A stretch of 64,000 nt of DNA, taken from NCBI RefSeq assembly GCF_010731575.1, contig NZ_AP022617.1, forward strand, positions 248,001-312,000. The letters run 5' to 3'. Below, piece after piece: positions 8,182 to 18,008 of this stretch (the stretch's first letter is position 1; the number at the start of each line of letters is the position of its first letter). The position numbers were made by a program, and so were the translations under genes. Source of the stretch: Mycolicibacterium monacense (GTDB lineage Bacteria > Actinomycetota > Actinomycetes > Mycobacteriales > Mycobacteriaceae). The notes below the pieces were generated by a model that worked only from the letters and a program-made list of their open reading frames with translations, searched no databases and was not told the DNA's origin.

Positions 8182-9725
8182 CAGCCGCCTCGGGTGGACA
8201 GGAACTTGTTGAGCTCATCGACCGCGTGGTCGATGGTGAAGGACGCCGGTTCCTGGCGCGGCGGGAACTCCTTGAACGTCTCGAGGAACTGAGTCGCGAT
8301 CGCAGATCCGTAGAGCACCAGGTAGATGCGGTCGATGACCCAGTCCCAGTAGGTGTTCGACGTGATGTCGGCGCGCTCGTACGGATCGGTGCGCAGGTTG
8401 AACAGTTTCGGCGCCCGCAGCGGGGTGAACGGCTCGAACCAGATCTGCAGGGTTCCCTGGCAACGCTGCTCCTGGAAGACCACCTTCCAGTTCTCCGCGC
8501 GGATACCGAGTACGTCGCAGTCGTCGGAGAAGTAGATCATTCCGCGGCGCGGGCTCCTGGCCACCTCGCCGGTCAGATAGGGCACCAGGTTGTACCCGTC
8601 GATGTGCACCTTGTAGGTGATGTCCCCGATCGTGTGCCCGGCTTTGAGCTTGTCGACGATGTCGGGGTCACCGGCGGCGGCCAGGAAGGTCGGAAGCCAA
8701 TCGTGATGCTGCACAATCTCATTGGACACACTGCGCGGTTCGATCTTGCCGGGCCAGCGAATGAGTTCCGGGATCCGGAAAGCGCCCTCCCAGTTGGTGG
8801 CCTTCTCGCTGCGGAACGGTGTGGTGGCACCGTCGGGCCAGCTGTTGGCGTGCGGGCCGTTGTCGGTGGAGTAGATGACGATGGTGTCGTCGGCGATACC
8901 CAGTTCGTCGAGCAGGTCGAGTAGCTGACCGACGTTGCGGTCGTGGTCGATCATCGTGTCGTGGTACGGCGACTGCCAGCGCCCGGCTTGTCCCAGGCTC
9001 TCCGGCTTGGTGTGCGTCCGGAAGTGCATGTGCGTCATGTTCATCCACACGAAGAACGGGGTGCCGGTCCCGTGCGCACGGGTGATGAAATCAACACAGG
9101 CGTCCGTGGTTTCGTCGTCGATGGTCTCCATCCGCTTCTTGGTCAGCGGTCCGGTGTCCTCGATGCGCTGCTTTCCCGCCGGGCCGTACCGGTCATCGAC
9201 TTCGTCCGAATCCTCCTCGGTGGCCCAGGAGTGGATGACGCCGCGCGGCAACAATGCCCGACGCATCACCGGTGCCTCCTCCTCGGTCGGGTAGTCGGCG
9301 TTCTCGGGTTCCTCCTCGGCGTTGAGGTGGTACAGATTGCCGAAGAACTCGTCGAACCCGTGGGCGGTCGGAAGGTACTTGTTGAGGTCACCGAGGTGGT
9401 TCTTGCCGAACTGCCCGGTGGCATAACCCAACGGTTTGAGCAGCTCGGCGATGGTCGGGTCCTCCTTCTGCAGTCCGATGTCGACGCCGGGCATCCCGAC
9501 CTTGCTCATGCCGGTGCGGTAGACGCTCTGGCCGGTGATGAACGACGACCGGCCCGCGGTGCAGCTCTGCTCGCCGTAAGAGTCGGTGAAGAGCATGCCC
9601 TCGTCGGCGATCCGGTCGATGTTGGGTGTGCGGTAGCCCATCATCCCGCGGCTGTAGCAACTGAGGTTGCTGATCCCGATGTCGTCACCCCAGATCACGA
9701 GGATGTTGGGCTGTCCGTTCGGCAT
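8181..9725 (-). CDS. Arylsulfatase with CxAxR formylglycine motif
   Basis: Type I sulfatase (514 residues), a sulfate-ester hydrolase. N-terminal metal ligands D14-D15 (WGDD), the FGly cysteine C55 in CTAGR with R59, GKNH (K108, H110), the H232/H234 region, STDNG (D288, N289) and K308 make a complete active site. The motif has Ala where most FGE substrates have Pro (CxPxR). No Sec signal is seen. An AAGAAAGGG ribosome site before the ATG at 9725 decides the start; the frame stays open upstream but reads through the sulfatase remnant region in another frame. It is first gene of the sulfatase-HAD-FGE unit. Confidence 0.92.
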   Translation of the reverse strand: MPNGQPNILVIWGDDIGISNLSCYSRGMMGYRTPNIDRIADEGMLFTDSYGEQSCTAGRSSFITGQSVYRTGMSKVGMPGVDIGLQKEDPTIAELLKPLGYATGQFGKNHLGDLNKYLPTAHGFDEFFGNLYHLNAEEEPENADYPTEEEAPVMRRALLPRGVIHSWATEEDSDEVDDRYGPAGKQRIEDTGPLTKKRMETIDDETTDACVDFITRAHGTGTPFFVWMNMTHMHFRTHTKPESLGQAGRWQSPYHDTMIDHDRNVGQLLDLLDELGIADDTIVIYSTDNGPHANSWPDGATTPFRSEKATNWEGAFRIPELIRWPGKIEPRSVSNEIVQHHDWLPTFLAAAGDPDIVDKLKAGHTIGDITYKVHIDGYNLVPYLTGEVARSPRRGMIYFSDDCDVLGIRAENWKVVFQEQRCQGTLQIWFEPFTPLRAPKLFNLRTDPYERADITSNTYWDWVIDRIYLVLYGSAIATQFLETFKEFPPRQEPASFTIDHAVDELNKFLSTRGG

Positions 9726-9807
9726 GTGCAAGGCCCTTTCTTGAACTGTGCGGCCGAGTTCGGGAGGCGGGAGTGTCAACCCTTGCGGAGAAACACCTCG
9801 AGTCGAC

Positions 9808-9891
9808 GACCGCTTGGTCGATGGTGAAGCCACCGGGCTCCTGTTGCGGAGGGAACCGCATGCCTTCGGCGGCGATGCGGTCGATGTCGGG
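9808..9891 (-). pseudogene. Remnant of a second sulfatase with internal deletion
   Basis: In the 312-bp gap upstream of the arylsulfatase, one minus-strand frame reads PDIDRIAAEGMRF directly followed by PPQQEPGGFTIDQAV. The first part matches the sulfatase N-terminus (PNIDRIADEGMLF in the intact neighbour, residues 34-46). The second matches its extreme C-terminus (PPRQEPASFTIDHAV). About 430 residues, including the active site, are missing. Traces of similarity continue to about 9780. This is best explained as a tandem sulfatase copy reduced by an in-frame deletion. The rest of the gap shows nothing else I can support. Confidence 0.75.
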
Positions 9892-10038
9892 TGCACCGCC
9901 GGGTACAGCGGCTCCCTTGCCTTTGCGTAGGTTCCGATCGTAGAAGTGCCGCATCGCGCCGTCTCGGCTATCACTCAACCGTCACTTTTTTGCGTGTCCG
10001 AGTGCCCGCACGGCGCTGGACCGGCGACAATCCCAAGC

Positions 10039-10755
10039 ATGCTCGCCGTCGACCTGCTCACCCGTGTCGGGCTGGCGACCGTGCTGGGCGTGGCGATCGG
10101 ACTCGAGCGGCAGTGGCGCTCGCGGATGGCCGGCCTGCAGACCATGGCTTTGGTCAGTACGGGCTCGGCGCTGTACCTCATCCTGGGTGCCTACAGCTTC
10201 CCCGACGCCGACCCGACCCGGGTGGCCGCGCAGATCGTCTCGGGGATCGGTTTTCTCGGCGCCGGCGTGATCATGAAGCAGGGCCTGTCGGTGACGGGGC
10301 TCAACACCGCGGCCACGCTGTGGTCGACGGCCGCGGTGGGGGCGCTGGCCGGCGCCTGGCTGTGGCGGGAGGCGCTCGCCAGCGCGGTCATCGTGGTCGC
10401 GGTCAACCTGGCGCTGCACCCGCTGGCGGAGGCGATGGACCGCCGCAAGAACTGGGGCGGCAGGGAGCATCCGCCGGTGCACTATCTGCTGACGGTGGTC
10501 TGTCGCGAAGACCACGACACCGATATCCGGGCGTTGCTCGTGCAGGCGGTCATCGACTCCCACCTGCAGTTGACGTCGTTGCGGTCGGTCGCCGCCGACG
10601 GGGGGAAGCTCCAGATCGCGGCCGGGGTGTCGGCGCTGGCGCGCGACGACGCGGTGCTCGAGAAGATCGTCGGAGTGCTCGCGGTCGACGCGCGGGTGAC
10701 CTCCGTGCGGTGGAACATTCCGGAAGAAGAGGCGAGCGGCCTCGCACGGCCGTAG
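10039..10755 (+). CDS. mgtC: MgtC/SapB family membrane protein
   Basis: MgtC-family protein (238 residues) with four to five N-terminal transmembrane helices. They carry the family motifs GLERQWR (conserved ER), LVSTGSALY, GIGFLGAG and GLNTAATLW. A C-terminal cytosolic ACT-like domain follows (about 145-235). MgtC proteins are linked to growth at low magnesium and survival in macrophages, and modulate ATP synthase or transport in other bacteria. I chose the ATG at 10039 because family similarity starts there; the frame is open upstream. No M-box or other riboswitch is evident in the short leader. Confidence 0.9.
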   Translation: MLAVDLLTRVGLATVLGVAIGLERQWRSRMAGLQTMALVSTGSALYLILGAYSFPDADPTRVAAQIVSGIGFLGAGVIMKQGLSVTGLNTAATLWSTAAVGALAGAWLWREALASAVIVVAVNLALHPLAEAMDRRKNWGGREHPPVHYLLTVVCREDHDTDIRALLVQAVIDSHLQLTSLRSVAADGGKLQIAAGVSALARDDAVLEKIVGVLAVDARVTSVRWNIPEEEASGLARP

Positions 10756-10889
10756 GCGTTATACGGGCCGCAGTCGATATCAATTCGTAGCGTTTTTGCG
10801 CCGCGCGCCGAATAACAGGAAACGGCGCTGTGCATGTGGCGGCGTGGTTCACTTCATTTAAGAACTCAGATGCGCTCGGAGGTGCGGGG

Positions 10890-11150
10890 ATGGCGAAACG
10901 CGACAAGGGGGACGCCGGAAATGGCGATTCGCAGATCGCCATCAATTCGCGGGTATTGGTCCATCCGGGAACCGATCATGAAAAGCGCGGCGTCGTCGTC
11001 GAGGATTTCGCCGACGTCGCGGGGAAAGCGGTCGAGATCGGTGAGCACCACATCGCCGACGCCGCGCGCCGCTGGGCGGTCTCACTCGACGACGGTGGTC
11101 TGGAGTTCGTCGACGACGGCGATCTGACCGCCGACACCGGGGCGAGCTGA
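10890..11150 (+). CDS. Conserved-looking small hypothetical protein
   Basis: Small acidic protein of 86 residues preceded by a clear GGAGG ribosome site, which sets the ATG at 10890. Residues 18-60 read like a small beta-barrel (VLVHPG..., RGVVVEDFAD), vaguely KOW/SH3-like, but I do not recognise the family. It has no membrane segment or signal peptide. It sits between mgtC and the convergent 3-beta-HSD gene, with an AT-richer 130-bp leader (10756-10889) likely to carry its promoter. Confidence 0.7.
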   Translation: MAKRDKGDAGNGDSQIAINSRVLVHPGTDHEKRGVVVEDFADVAGKAVEIGEHHIADAARRWAVSLDDGGLEFVDDGDLTADTGAS

Positions 11151-11159
11151 CCGGCGGGA

Positions 11160-12275
11160 TCAACCCGCCGGCGGTGTGGTCCGCACCGCTTGTACGGCAG
11201 GGTTTTCCGCTCCGTCGGCCTTCATCTTCTCGTACAGTTCGACGTAATACGGCAGGCAGGCTTGCATCGCCTGCTCGGTGGTGAACAGCGGGCGGTAGCC
11301 CAGATCCCGTTCCGCCTTCGCGATCGAGAAGTGGTTGTCGAGGTAGATCCGTTCCACGCCAAGCGGTTCCAGCAACGGTTTGGGCAGCCCGAAGCGGAAG
11401 TGCAGTTGCTGCCAGACCGTCATCACGAAGTGCACGAGCCGGCCCGGCACCCGCAGCCGGGGATAACGCTCACCGCACGCCTCCACGACCGGGCGGGAGA
11501 ACTCGAACATGTTGACCGGCTCCCCGTCGTTGATGAAATACGCCTGACCGGGTGCCGTGCCGCCGGGCACCAGGTGTTCGGCGGCGAGGATGAAACCGTG
11601 AATGAGGTTGTGCACGTACGAGTTGTCGAGTTTGACGTTCTTGCTCCCGACGAGAACCTTGACGTGTCCGGCCAGGACAGATTCGAACACCTTGCGGAAC
11701 ATCGTCTGATCGCCGCGGCCCCAGATGCCGCTCGGCCGGATCGAGCACGTCAGCATTCCGTCGATCCCGTTCTGCGCCAGGACGTACTTCTCCGCGGCCA
11801 CCTTGGTCTCGGTGTAGAGGTCGTTGAACCGGTCGGTGTAGGGCAGGGTCTCGTCGCCGGCGACGATCGGCTGTCCGCCCATCACCACGCTGTTGGACGC
11901 GGTGTAGACGAACCGCTTCACCCCGGCGGCGCGGCCCGCACGCACGAGGTTCTCGGTGCCTCCGACGTTGACCGCGAAACTGCGGCGGCGGTACTCGTCG
12001 GTGACCGACGCCCCGCCCATCAGGTCGATGATCGCCGCGGTGTGGAAGACGGTGTCGACGCCGGCGACCGCGGCGGCCACCGTCTCCGGATCGCAGATGT
12101 CGCCTTCGAGCGTCTCCAGCAGCGGATGGGGCGGCAGCGGGGAGGGGGCGCGGTCGAACGAACGCACGTGGTGGCCGCGCTCGAGCAGTTCGGTCACGAG
12201 ATTCGCGCCGACGAAGCCGGACCCACCGGTCACCAGCACGCGGCCCAGTTCTGTGGTCAGCGTTGCATCAGCCAT
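11160..12275 (-). CDS. hsd: 3-beta-hydroxysteroid dehydrogenase/isomerase family protein
   Basis: Very close in length (371 residues) and sequence to M. tuberculosis Rv1106c, which oxidises and isomerises cholesterol or 3-beta-hydroxysteroids to the 3-keto-4-ene. Extended SDR with GGSGFVGANL (dinucleotide binding, about 17-26), catalytic YTETK (Y and K), and SIRPSGIWG. FDRA after beta-2 suggests NAD(H). A KstR-type box lies 14 bp upstream of the ATG at 12275, so induction by sterols is expected. It stands alone, convergent with the small hypothetical gene. Confidence 0.95.
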   Translation of the reverse strand: MADATLTTELGRVLVTGGSGFVGANLVTELLERGHHVRSFDRAPSPLPPHPLLETLEGDICDPETVAAAVAGVDTVFHTAAIIDLMGGASVTDEYRRRSFAVNVGGTENLVRAGRAAGVKRFVYTASNSVVMGGQPIVAGDETLPYTDRFNDLYTETKVAAEKYVLAQNGIDGMLTCSIRPSGIWGRGDQTMFRKVFESVLAGHVKVLVGSKNVKLDNSYVHNLIHGFILAAEHLVPGGTAPGQAYFINDGEPVNMFEFSRPVVEACGERYPRLRVPGRLVHFVMTVWQQLHFRFGLPKPLLEPLGVERIYLDNHFSIAKAERDLGYRPLFTTEQAMQACLPYYVELYEKMKADGAENPAVQAVRTTPPAG

Positions 12276-12289
12276 GGCGCGACTATAAC

Positions 12290-12303
12290 TGAAACGTGTT
12301 CTA
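12290..12303. promoter_or_regulatory. KstR-type operator before 3-beta-HSD
   Basis: TGAAACGTGTTCTA fits TnnAACnnGTTnnA at every fixed position, 14 bp upstream of the hsd ATG (12275). KstR control of 3-beta-HSD is established in mycobacteria, so this site also calibrates the two similar boxes in the window. Confidence 0.8.
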
Positions 12304-12338
12304 GTTCAGAACCCCTTGGTCGGATTTCGGTTGCCGAG

Positions 12339-12551
12339 TCAACCGTCGTCGGCGTCCCGCTCGCCGAGCGCCGTTTCGATGCGCTGACGAGCTCCGGCTA
12401 AGTGCTCCTCGCAGCATCGGGCCAGCTCTTCGCCGCGTTCCCACAACTTCAGCGACGCATCCAGATCGAGACCGCCCTGTTCGAGCTGCTGCACGACGGC
12501 GATCAGTTCGTCGCGCGCCTCTTCGTACCCCATCTCACTAATGGGCTTCAT
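12339..12551 (-). CDS. xseB: Exodeoxyribonuclease VII small subunit
   Basis: Small subunit of exonuclease VII (70 residues from the ATG at 12551), a helical protein with the typical [17 protein letters not shown] start and [11 protein letters not shown] end. It pairs with XseA to degrade single-stranded DNA. The start overlaps the last 14 bp of xseA, implying translational coupling; an ATG four codons further upstream is also possible but would deepen the overlap. The gap to hsd contains the KstR-type box. Confidence 0.93.
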   Translation of the reverse strand: MKPISEMGYEEARDELIAVVQQLEQGGLDLDASLKLWERGEELARCCEEHLAGARQRIETALGERDADDG

Positions 12552-13773
12552 CGGTCCCCTCACTCACCGCGGTGATCGCGCCGTCGGCCACCCGGATGCG
12601 CAGGCGCGTACCCGCCGGCGCATCGGCAGTCGTCCGCAGAACGTTCGTATCGGGCATGGTCTGTACGACCGCGTAGCCACGAGCGAGTGTGGCGGCCGGA
12701 CCGAGCGTCGTCAGCCGGGCGGACAGATGGCCCACGCGTTCGGATTCCACCGTCACCATCCGGCGCACGTCGCGACGGGCCGCGGCCACGGCGCGGTGCA
12801 CCTCGTCGGCGCGCGCATCGATCGCCTGCAGCGGACGGGCCAGCACCGGGCGGCTGCGCAACTGGTCGAGGTGGTGCTGTTCGCGGTGCACCCACTGGCG
12901 CAACGCGCGGGCGCTGCGCCGGCGCAGGTCGGTGACGAACGCCTGTTCGGCGGCGGCGTCGGGTACGACGCGTTTGGCCGCGTCGGTCGGGGTGGCCGCG
13001 CGCAGGTCGGCGACCAGGTCGCACAGCGGGTTGTCCGGTTCGTGGCCGACCGCGCTGACCACCGGGGTCGTGCAACTCGCGATCTCCCGGCACAGCGTCT
13101 CGTCGGAGAACGGCAGCAGATCCTCGACGCTGCCGCCGCCGCGGGCCAGCACGATGACGTCCACACCGGGGTCGCGGTCGAGTTCGCGAAGCGCGCCGAC
13201 GATCTGCGGCACCGCGTTGGGGCCCTGCACGATGGTGTTGCGGACGGCGAAGCGGACCGCGGGCCACCGGTTGGCCGCGACGGTCATCACGTCCCGTTCG
13301 GCATGGCTGGCGCGGCCGGTGATCAGGCCGATCGTGCCGGGCAGGAACGGGATGGGCCGTTTGAGCCGGGGATCGAACAGGCCCTCGGCGTCGAGCAGCC
13401 GACGCAGGCGGTCGATGCGGGCCAGCAGTTCGCCGATGCCGACCGCGCGGATCTCGCTGATCCGCAGGCTGAACGAGCCGTTGCGGGTGTAGAACTGCGG
13501 TTTGCCCAGCACGATGACCTGGGTGCCCTCCGACAGCGGCACCGGCGCGTTCGCGACGAGGTCGCGCGGGCAGCTCACCGACAGCGACATGTCGGCGGCC
13601 GGATCGCGCAGAACCATCCAGGCCGTCGTCTGGCGGATCTTGAGCTCGGTCAGCTGGCCCTCGATCCACACCATGCCGAGCCGGTCGATGTACTTGGCGA
13701 CACGGGTGGCCACAGCCCGGACCGGCCAGGGATTCTCAGGGGATTTGCCCTGGTCGTCGGCCGGGGTGGTCAC
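12538..13773 (-). CDS. xseA: Exodeoxyribonuclease VII large subunit
   Basis: Catalytic subunit (411 residues). It has an N-terminal OB-fold (about 15-110), the nuclease domain with [30 protein letters not shown] and SAVGHEPDN motifs, then a coiled-coil and a C-terminal segment with LARGYAVV. It cleaves single-stranded DNA in both directions into oligonucleotides during repair and mismatch correction. It starts 1 bp inside the upstream gene's stop codon (overlap 13770-13773) and is followed by xseB. Confidence 0.96.
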   Translation of the reverse strand: MTTPADDQGKSPENPWPVRAVATRVAKYIDRLGMVWIEGQLTELKIRQTTAWMVLRDPAADMSLSVSCPRDLVANAPVPLSEGTQVIVLGKPQFYTRNGSFSLRISEIRAVGIGELLARIDRLRRLLDAEGLFDPRLKRPIPFLPGTIGLITGRASHAERDVMTVAANRWPAVRFAVRNTIVQGPNAVPQIVGALRELDRDPGVDVIVLARGGGSVEDLLPFSDETLCREIASCTTPVVSAVGHEPDNPLCDLVADLRAATPTDAAKRVVPDAAAEQAFVTDLRRRSARALRQWVHREQHHLDQLRSRPVLARPLQAIDARADEVHRAVAAARRDVRRMVTVESERVGHLSARLTTLGPAATLARGYAVVQTMPDTNVLRTTADAPAGTRLRIRVADGAITAVSEGTDEAH

Positions 13774-14324
13774 TTCGCGGTGGCGCGGGTGATCCGGTTC
13801 GCCAGCAGGGTCTGGAACGGCGCGCGTGACCGGGTGGCGCCCTCATAGGCGAGCAGCGCCTCGAGGTCGTCGACGCTCAGCGACGGCAGCCGCGCGCGCA
13901 GCTGTGCCAGGGTCAGCGACTCGTAATCCAGTTCGGTGACGATCGCCGGGGTCTCGGACGCGGCCGAGGCCTGCCGCGTGCCGGTGTCCCCGGTGTCTGT
14001 GGTCTCCGGCTCACCGGTGGAGAACAGTGCGAAGCGCCCCTCGGTGCGCCGCTCCCCGTCGGTGGCTGGCGCCGCGCCGTCGTCCTCGTCGAACGTCGCC
14101 CACTCCGGTTGCTCGTCCTTGGGCGGGAAGAGGTTCTCCAGCGTCTCGTCACCCTTGTTGACCAGGTCGGCGAGGTTCTGCTGGAAATGGATCACGATGC
14201 TGGCGACCTGACTGGCCACCGTCATCGGATACATCAGGATGGTGTGTGGCAGCTTGCGGGTTTCCTCGACCGCGGTGACGGCGGCGCCGACCAGCAGACG
14301 AACCCCATAGGGTGCGGTAGCCAT
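13770..14324 (-). CDS. Rv1109c-like lipid-droplet-associated-type protein
   Basis: Mycobacterial conserved protein (184 residues) matching Rv1109c in context and in its N-terminus (about 1-60), which has amphipathic helices ([35 protein letters not shown]). A disordered acidic middle and a C-terminal helical segment with [14 protein letters not shown] (143-156) follow. Database entries call this family lipid-droplet-associated; the function is not established. It is divergent from ispH (53 bp between starts) and leads the xseA-xseB operon. Confidence 0.8.
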   Translation of the reverse strand: MATAPYGVRLLVGAAVTAVEETRKLPHTILMYPMTVASQVASIVIHFQQNLADLVNKGDETLENLFPPKDEQPEWATFDEDDGAAPATDGERRTEGRFALFSTGEPETTDTGDTGTRQASAASETPAIVTELDYESLTLAQLRARLPSLSVDDLEALLAYEGATRSRAPFQTLLANRITRATAK

Positions 14325-14377
14325 GCCGACAGCCTACGGCTGGGCGGACGGTGGCATCGGTCAGTACCCTTGGAGTC

Positions 14378-15379
14378 ATGCCGCCGACGATCAACATGGG
14401 GATTCCGGGTGCGTCCAGCTCGGTGACGGGCGGTGTCTCCGGTAAGCGAGTTCTGCTGGCCGAGCCGCGCGGATACTGCGCAGGGGTGGACCGCGCCGTG
14501 GAGACCGTCGAGCGTGCGCTCGAGAAGCACGGCGCTCCGGTGTACGTACGCCACGAGATCGTGCACAACCGCTACGTCGTGGACACGCTCGCCAAGGCCG
14601 GCGCCGTGTTCGTGGAACAGACCGACGAGGTGCCCGAGGGCGCCATCGTCGTGTTCTCCGCCCACGGCGTGGCGCCGACCGTGCACGTCGAGGCGGCCGC
14701 GCGCAACCTGAAGACCATCGACGCCACCTGCCCGCTGGTGACGAAGGTGCACAACGAGGCCAAACGCTTCGCCCGCGACGACTACGACATCCTGCTCGTC
14801 GGCCACGAAGGCCACGAGGAGGTCGTCGGCACCGCCGGTGAGGCGCCCGACCACGTTCAGGTCGTCGACAACCCCGACGCGGTCGACAAGGTCACCGTGC
14901 GCGACCCCGACAAGGTCATCTGGTTGTCCCAGACCACGCTGAGCGTCGACGAGACCATGGAGACGGTGCGCCGGCTGCGGGAGAAGTTCCCGACGCTGCA
15001 GGACCCGCCCAGCGACGACATCTGCTACGCCACCCAGAACCGCCAGGTCGCGGTCAAGGCGATGGCGCCGGAGTGCGAACTCGTCATCGTCGTCGGCTCG
15101 AAGAACTCGTCGAACTCGGTGCGGCTGGTCGAGGTGGCCCTCGGCGCCGGATCCGACGCGGCACATCTGGTCGACTACGCCGAGGACATCGATCCGACCT
15201 GGCTCGATGGTGTCACCACGGTCGGCGTGACCTCGGGCGCGTCGGTGCCGGAGGTCCTGGTGCGCGGTGTGCTCGACCGGCTCGCCGAATACGGGTACGG
15301 AACCGTGCAGCCGGTGACGACCGCCAACGAGACACTGGTGTTCGCGCTGCCCAGGGAGATCCGGCCCGCTCGCAGCTGA
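14378..15379 (+). CDS. ispH: 4-hydroxy-3-methylbut-2-enyl diphosphate reductase
   Basis: IspH/LytB (333 residues), the last step of the MEP isoprenoid pathway, giving IPP and DMAPP. The three Fe-S cysteines are C34 (PRGYCAGV), C118 (DATCPLV) and C216 ([11 protein letters not shown]). HGV, HNEAK and the SNSVRL substrate motif are also present. The ATG at 14378 matches the M. tuberculosis Rv1110 start (PTxxMGIPGA); an ATG nine codons upstream is less likely. The product feeds polyprenyl phosphates, menaquinone and carotenoids. Confidence 0.97.
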   Translation: MPPTINMGIPGASSSVTGGVSGKRVLLAEPRGYCAGVDRAVETVERALEKHGAPVYVRHEIVHNRYVVDTLAKAGAVFVEQTDEVPEGAIVVFSAHGVAPTVHVEAAARNLKTIDATCPLVTKVHNEAKRFARDDYDILLVGHEGHEEVVGTAGEAPDHVQVVDNPDAVDKVTVRDPDKVIWLSQTTLSVDETMETVRRLREKFPTLQDPPSDDICYATQNRQVAVKAMAPECELVIVVGSKNSSNSVRLVEVALGAGSDAAHLVDYAEDIDPTWLDGVTTVGVTSGASVPEVLVRGVLDRLAEYGYGTVQPVTTANETLVFALPREIRPARS

Positions 15380-15401
15380 GTCGCTTCCCTACGCTGGGGG
15401 C

Positions 15402-15608
15402 GTGTTCTTCTTCCTGTTCGGCCTGTCCACCAAGCAGCAGTACCTCGGCGCCGGGCAGACCCGCACCTGTCCGCGCTGTCACAACACCACCCAGTGGACG
15501 CAGATGCGTCAGTTCAAGCAGTTCACGCTGTTCTTCATCCCGGTCGCGCGGTGGAAGCGGCGTCAGTTCGAGGTGTGCGGCGTCTGCGGCACGTCAGTCG
15601 CCCTCTGA
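15402..15608 (+). CDS. Zinc-ribbon small protein
   Basis: Protein of 68 residues (GTG start) with two CxxC pairs, CPRC (about 23-26) and CGVC (about 59-62), framing a hydrophobic FTLFFIPV stretch. This is the pattern of the short zinc-ribbon family found throughout mycobacteria. Function is unknown. It lies 22 bp after ispH and is convergent with the DUF6542 gene one base away. Confidence 0.8.
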   Translation: MFFFLFGLSTKQQYLGAGQTRTCPRCHNTTQWTQMRQFKQFTLFFIPVARWKRRQFEVCGVCGTSVAL

Positions 15609-15609
15609 G

Positions 15610-16788
15610 CTAGACGTCGTACTCCCAGGCGTCGGCATCCCAGCTGCGCCGCACGCGCGGACGGCTGCGGTACTCGCTGCGCTGATCGTCCTCGTCGGCG
15701 CCGCGGTACCGGACCCGGGAGATCGGGTGGTGGCTGGAGCTGCCGTTGCGGGTGTGCGGCTCCAGCGGTTCGTAGGGCTCGTAGTCGTCGAGGCGGCGCG
15801 AGCGTTCGGGACGGCGTTCCGGCCGGTCGTAGGACGACGAGCGCCGTTCCCGCGGCGGCAGCTTGCGGGCATCGCGCGTCTCCCGCGGTTCGCGGGCCTC
15901 GCGGGGCGCCTGCGTACGGGACCGCCGGCGCGGTTCGGGGGATTCCGGGGTGCGCGGCGTGGAGCGGGACCGGCGCGGCCGGTCGACGACCGGTTCGATG
16001 ATCTCGGTCTCGGGCGGGCGGTTGTGCCGCGAACGTGACGGGGTGGCGGCGCGTTTGGCCGGTTTGCGCGCCGCGGCGCCGCGGGCGGCGTCACGGCTCG
16101 ACCGGGTCCGCTCGGCGGCCGGTTTGGCCGCCCGGCGCGGTCGTTCGGAGCTGCGCCTGCGGCGCGGCGGCTCCTCGTCCTGCCCATGCCCATCGTCGGT
16201 CGCGGCGGGCGCGGAGAGGAGCCCGGACACCTTGGTCTTGAGCGCCGCGACCAGACCACCGGCCGCCGCGGCGGCCGAAGCGCCCTTGGAAACGTCTCTG
16301 GTGGTCCCCTTCGCCCCCTTCGCCGCGGGAGCCGAGGTGCCCGTCGCGTGGCGCGACGACATCCCCAGATACCAGCGGCCCATGCCGATGAGCAGGACCG
16401 CCGCCGAGGTGAAGAACATCAGCGGGAACCGCTCGATGAGCGGGTAGCCGCAGTTGATCGCCAGATCCTTGAGGCCGTGGATCTCGGAGCCGTGGAACAG
16501 GAAGTACGCGCCGGGCACCGTGACGAACAGCAGCAGCGGCGGTTGGATCACCGCGGTGAACAGGCCTGCCTGACGGACCGCGAGGACGGCGAGCAGGCAG
16601 CCGAGCACGTAGCACGCGGAGAAGACCGAACCGAGTTCACGGCTCCCGGAACCGGCGTCGAAGGCGAAGCCGACGGCGGTGACGGTGAATGCCAACACCA
16701 CCGCACCCCACCACGGCAGGCCTGGAAAGAGTGGGTGCACAGAGCGGTGGTCGGCCGGTACTGCCGACCGTGCGCGCTGTCCGGACAC
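15610..16788 (-). CDS. DUF6542-type membrane protein with basic tail
   Basis: Rv1111c-like protein (392 residues from the GTG at 16788). The N-terminal 150 residues hold about four transmembrane helices. The C-terminal 230 residues are a low-complexity Arg/Pro/Ser tail (repeated RRR and RERR patterns) and are presumably cytosolic and disordered. The frame continues open upstream through the ychF region but that part is antisense to ychF. Function is unknown. The start is 84 bp from the divergent ychF start. Confidence 0.78.
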   Translation of the reverse strand: MSGQRARSAVPADHRSVHPLFPGLPWWGAVVLAFTVTAVGFAFDAGSGSRELGSVFSACYVLGCLLAVLAVRQAGLFTAVIQPPLLLFVTVPGAYFLFHGSEIHGLKDLAINCGYPLIERFPLMFFTSAAVLLIGMGRWYLGMSSRHATGTSAPAAKGAKGTTRDVSKGASAAAAAGGLVAALKTKVSGLLSAPAATDDGHGQDEEPPRRRRSSERPRRAAKPAAERTRSSRDAARGAAARKPAKRAATPSRSRHNRPPETEIIEPVVDRPRRSRSTPRTPESPEPRRRSRTQAPREAREPRETRDARKLPPRERRSSSYDRPERRPERSRRLDDYEPYEPLEPHTRNGSSSHHPISRVRYRGADEDDQRSEYRSRPRVRRSWDADAWEYDV

Positions 16789-16872
16789 AGGTAGACCGTA
16801 CCGGCTGATCCGGAGTGTGCGCGCCCAGCGCGCGCGGGCGTGCCCGCCGGACTCTGGCAGACTGTCATCCCT

Positions 16873-17970
<1,098 letters not shown>

Positions 17971-18008
17971 CGCGGTATTCCCGACTACGTCGACACCCGG
18001 AGGCGCGG

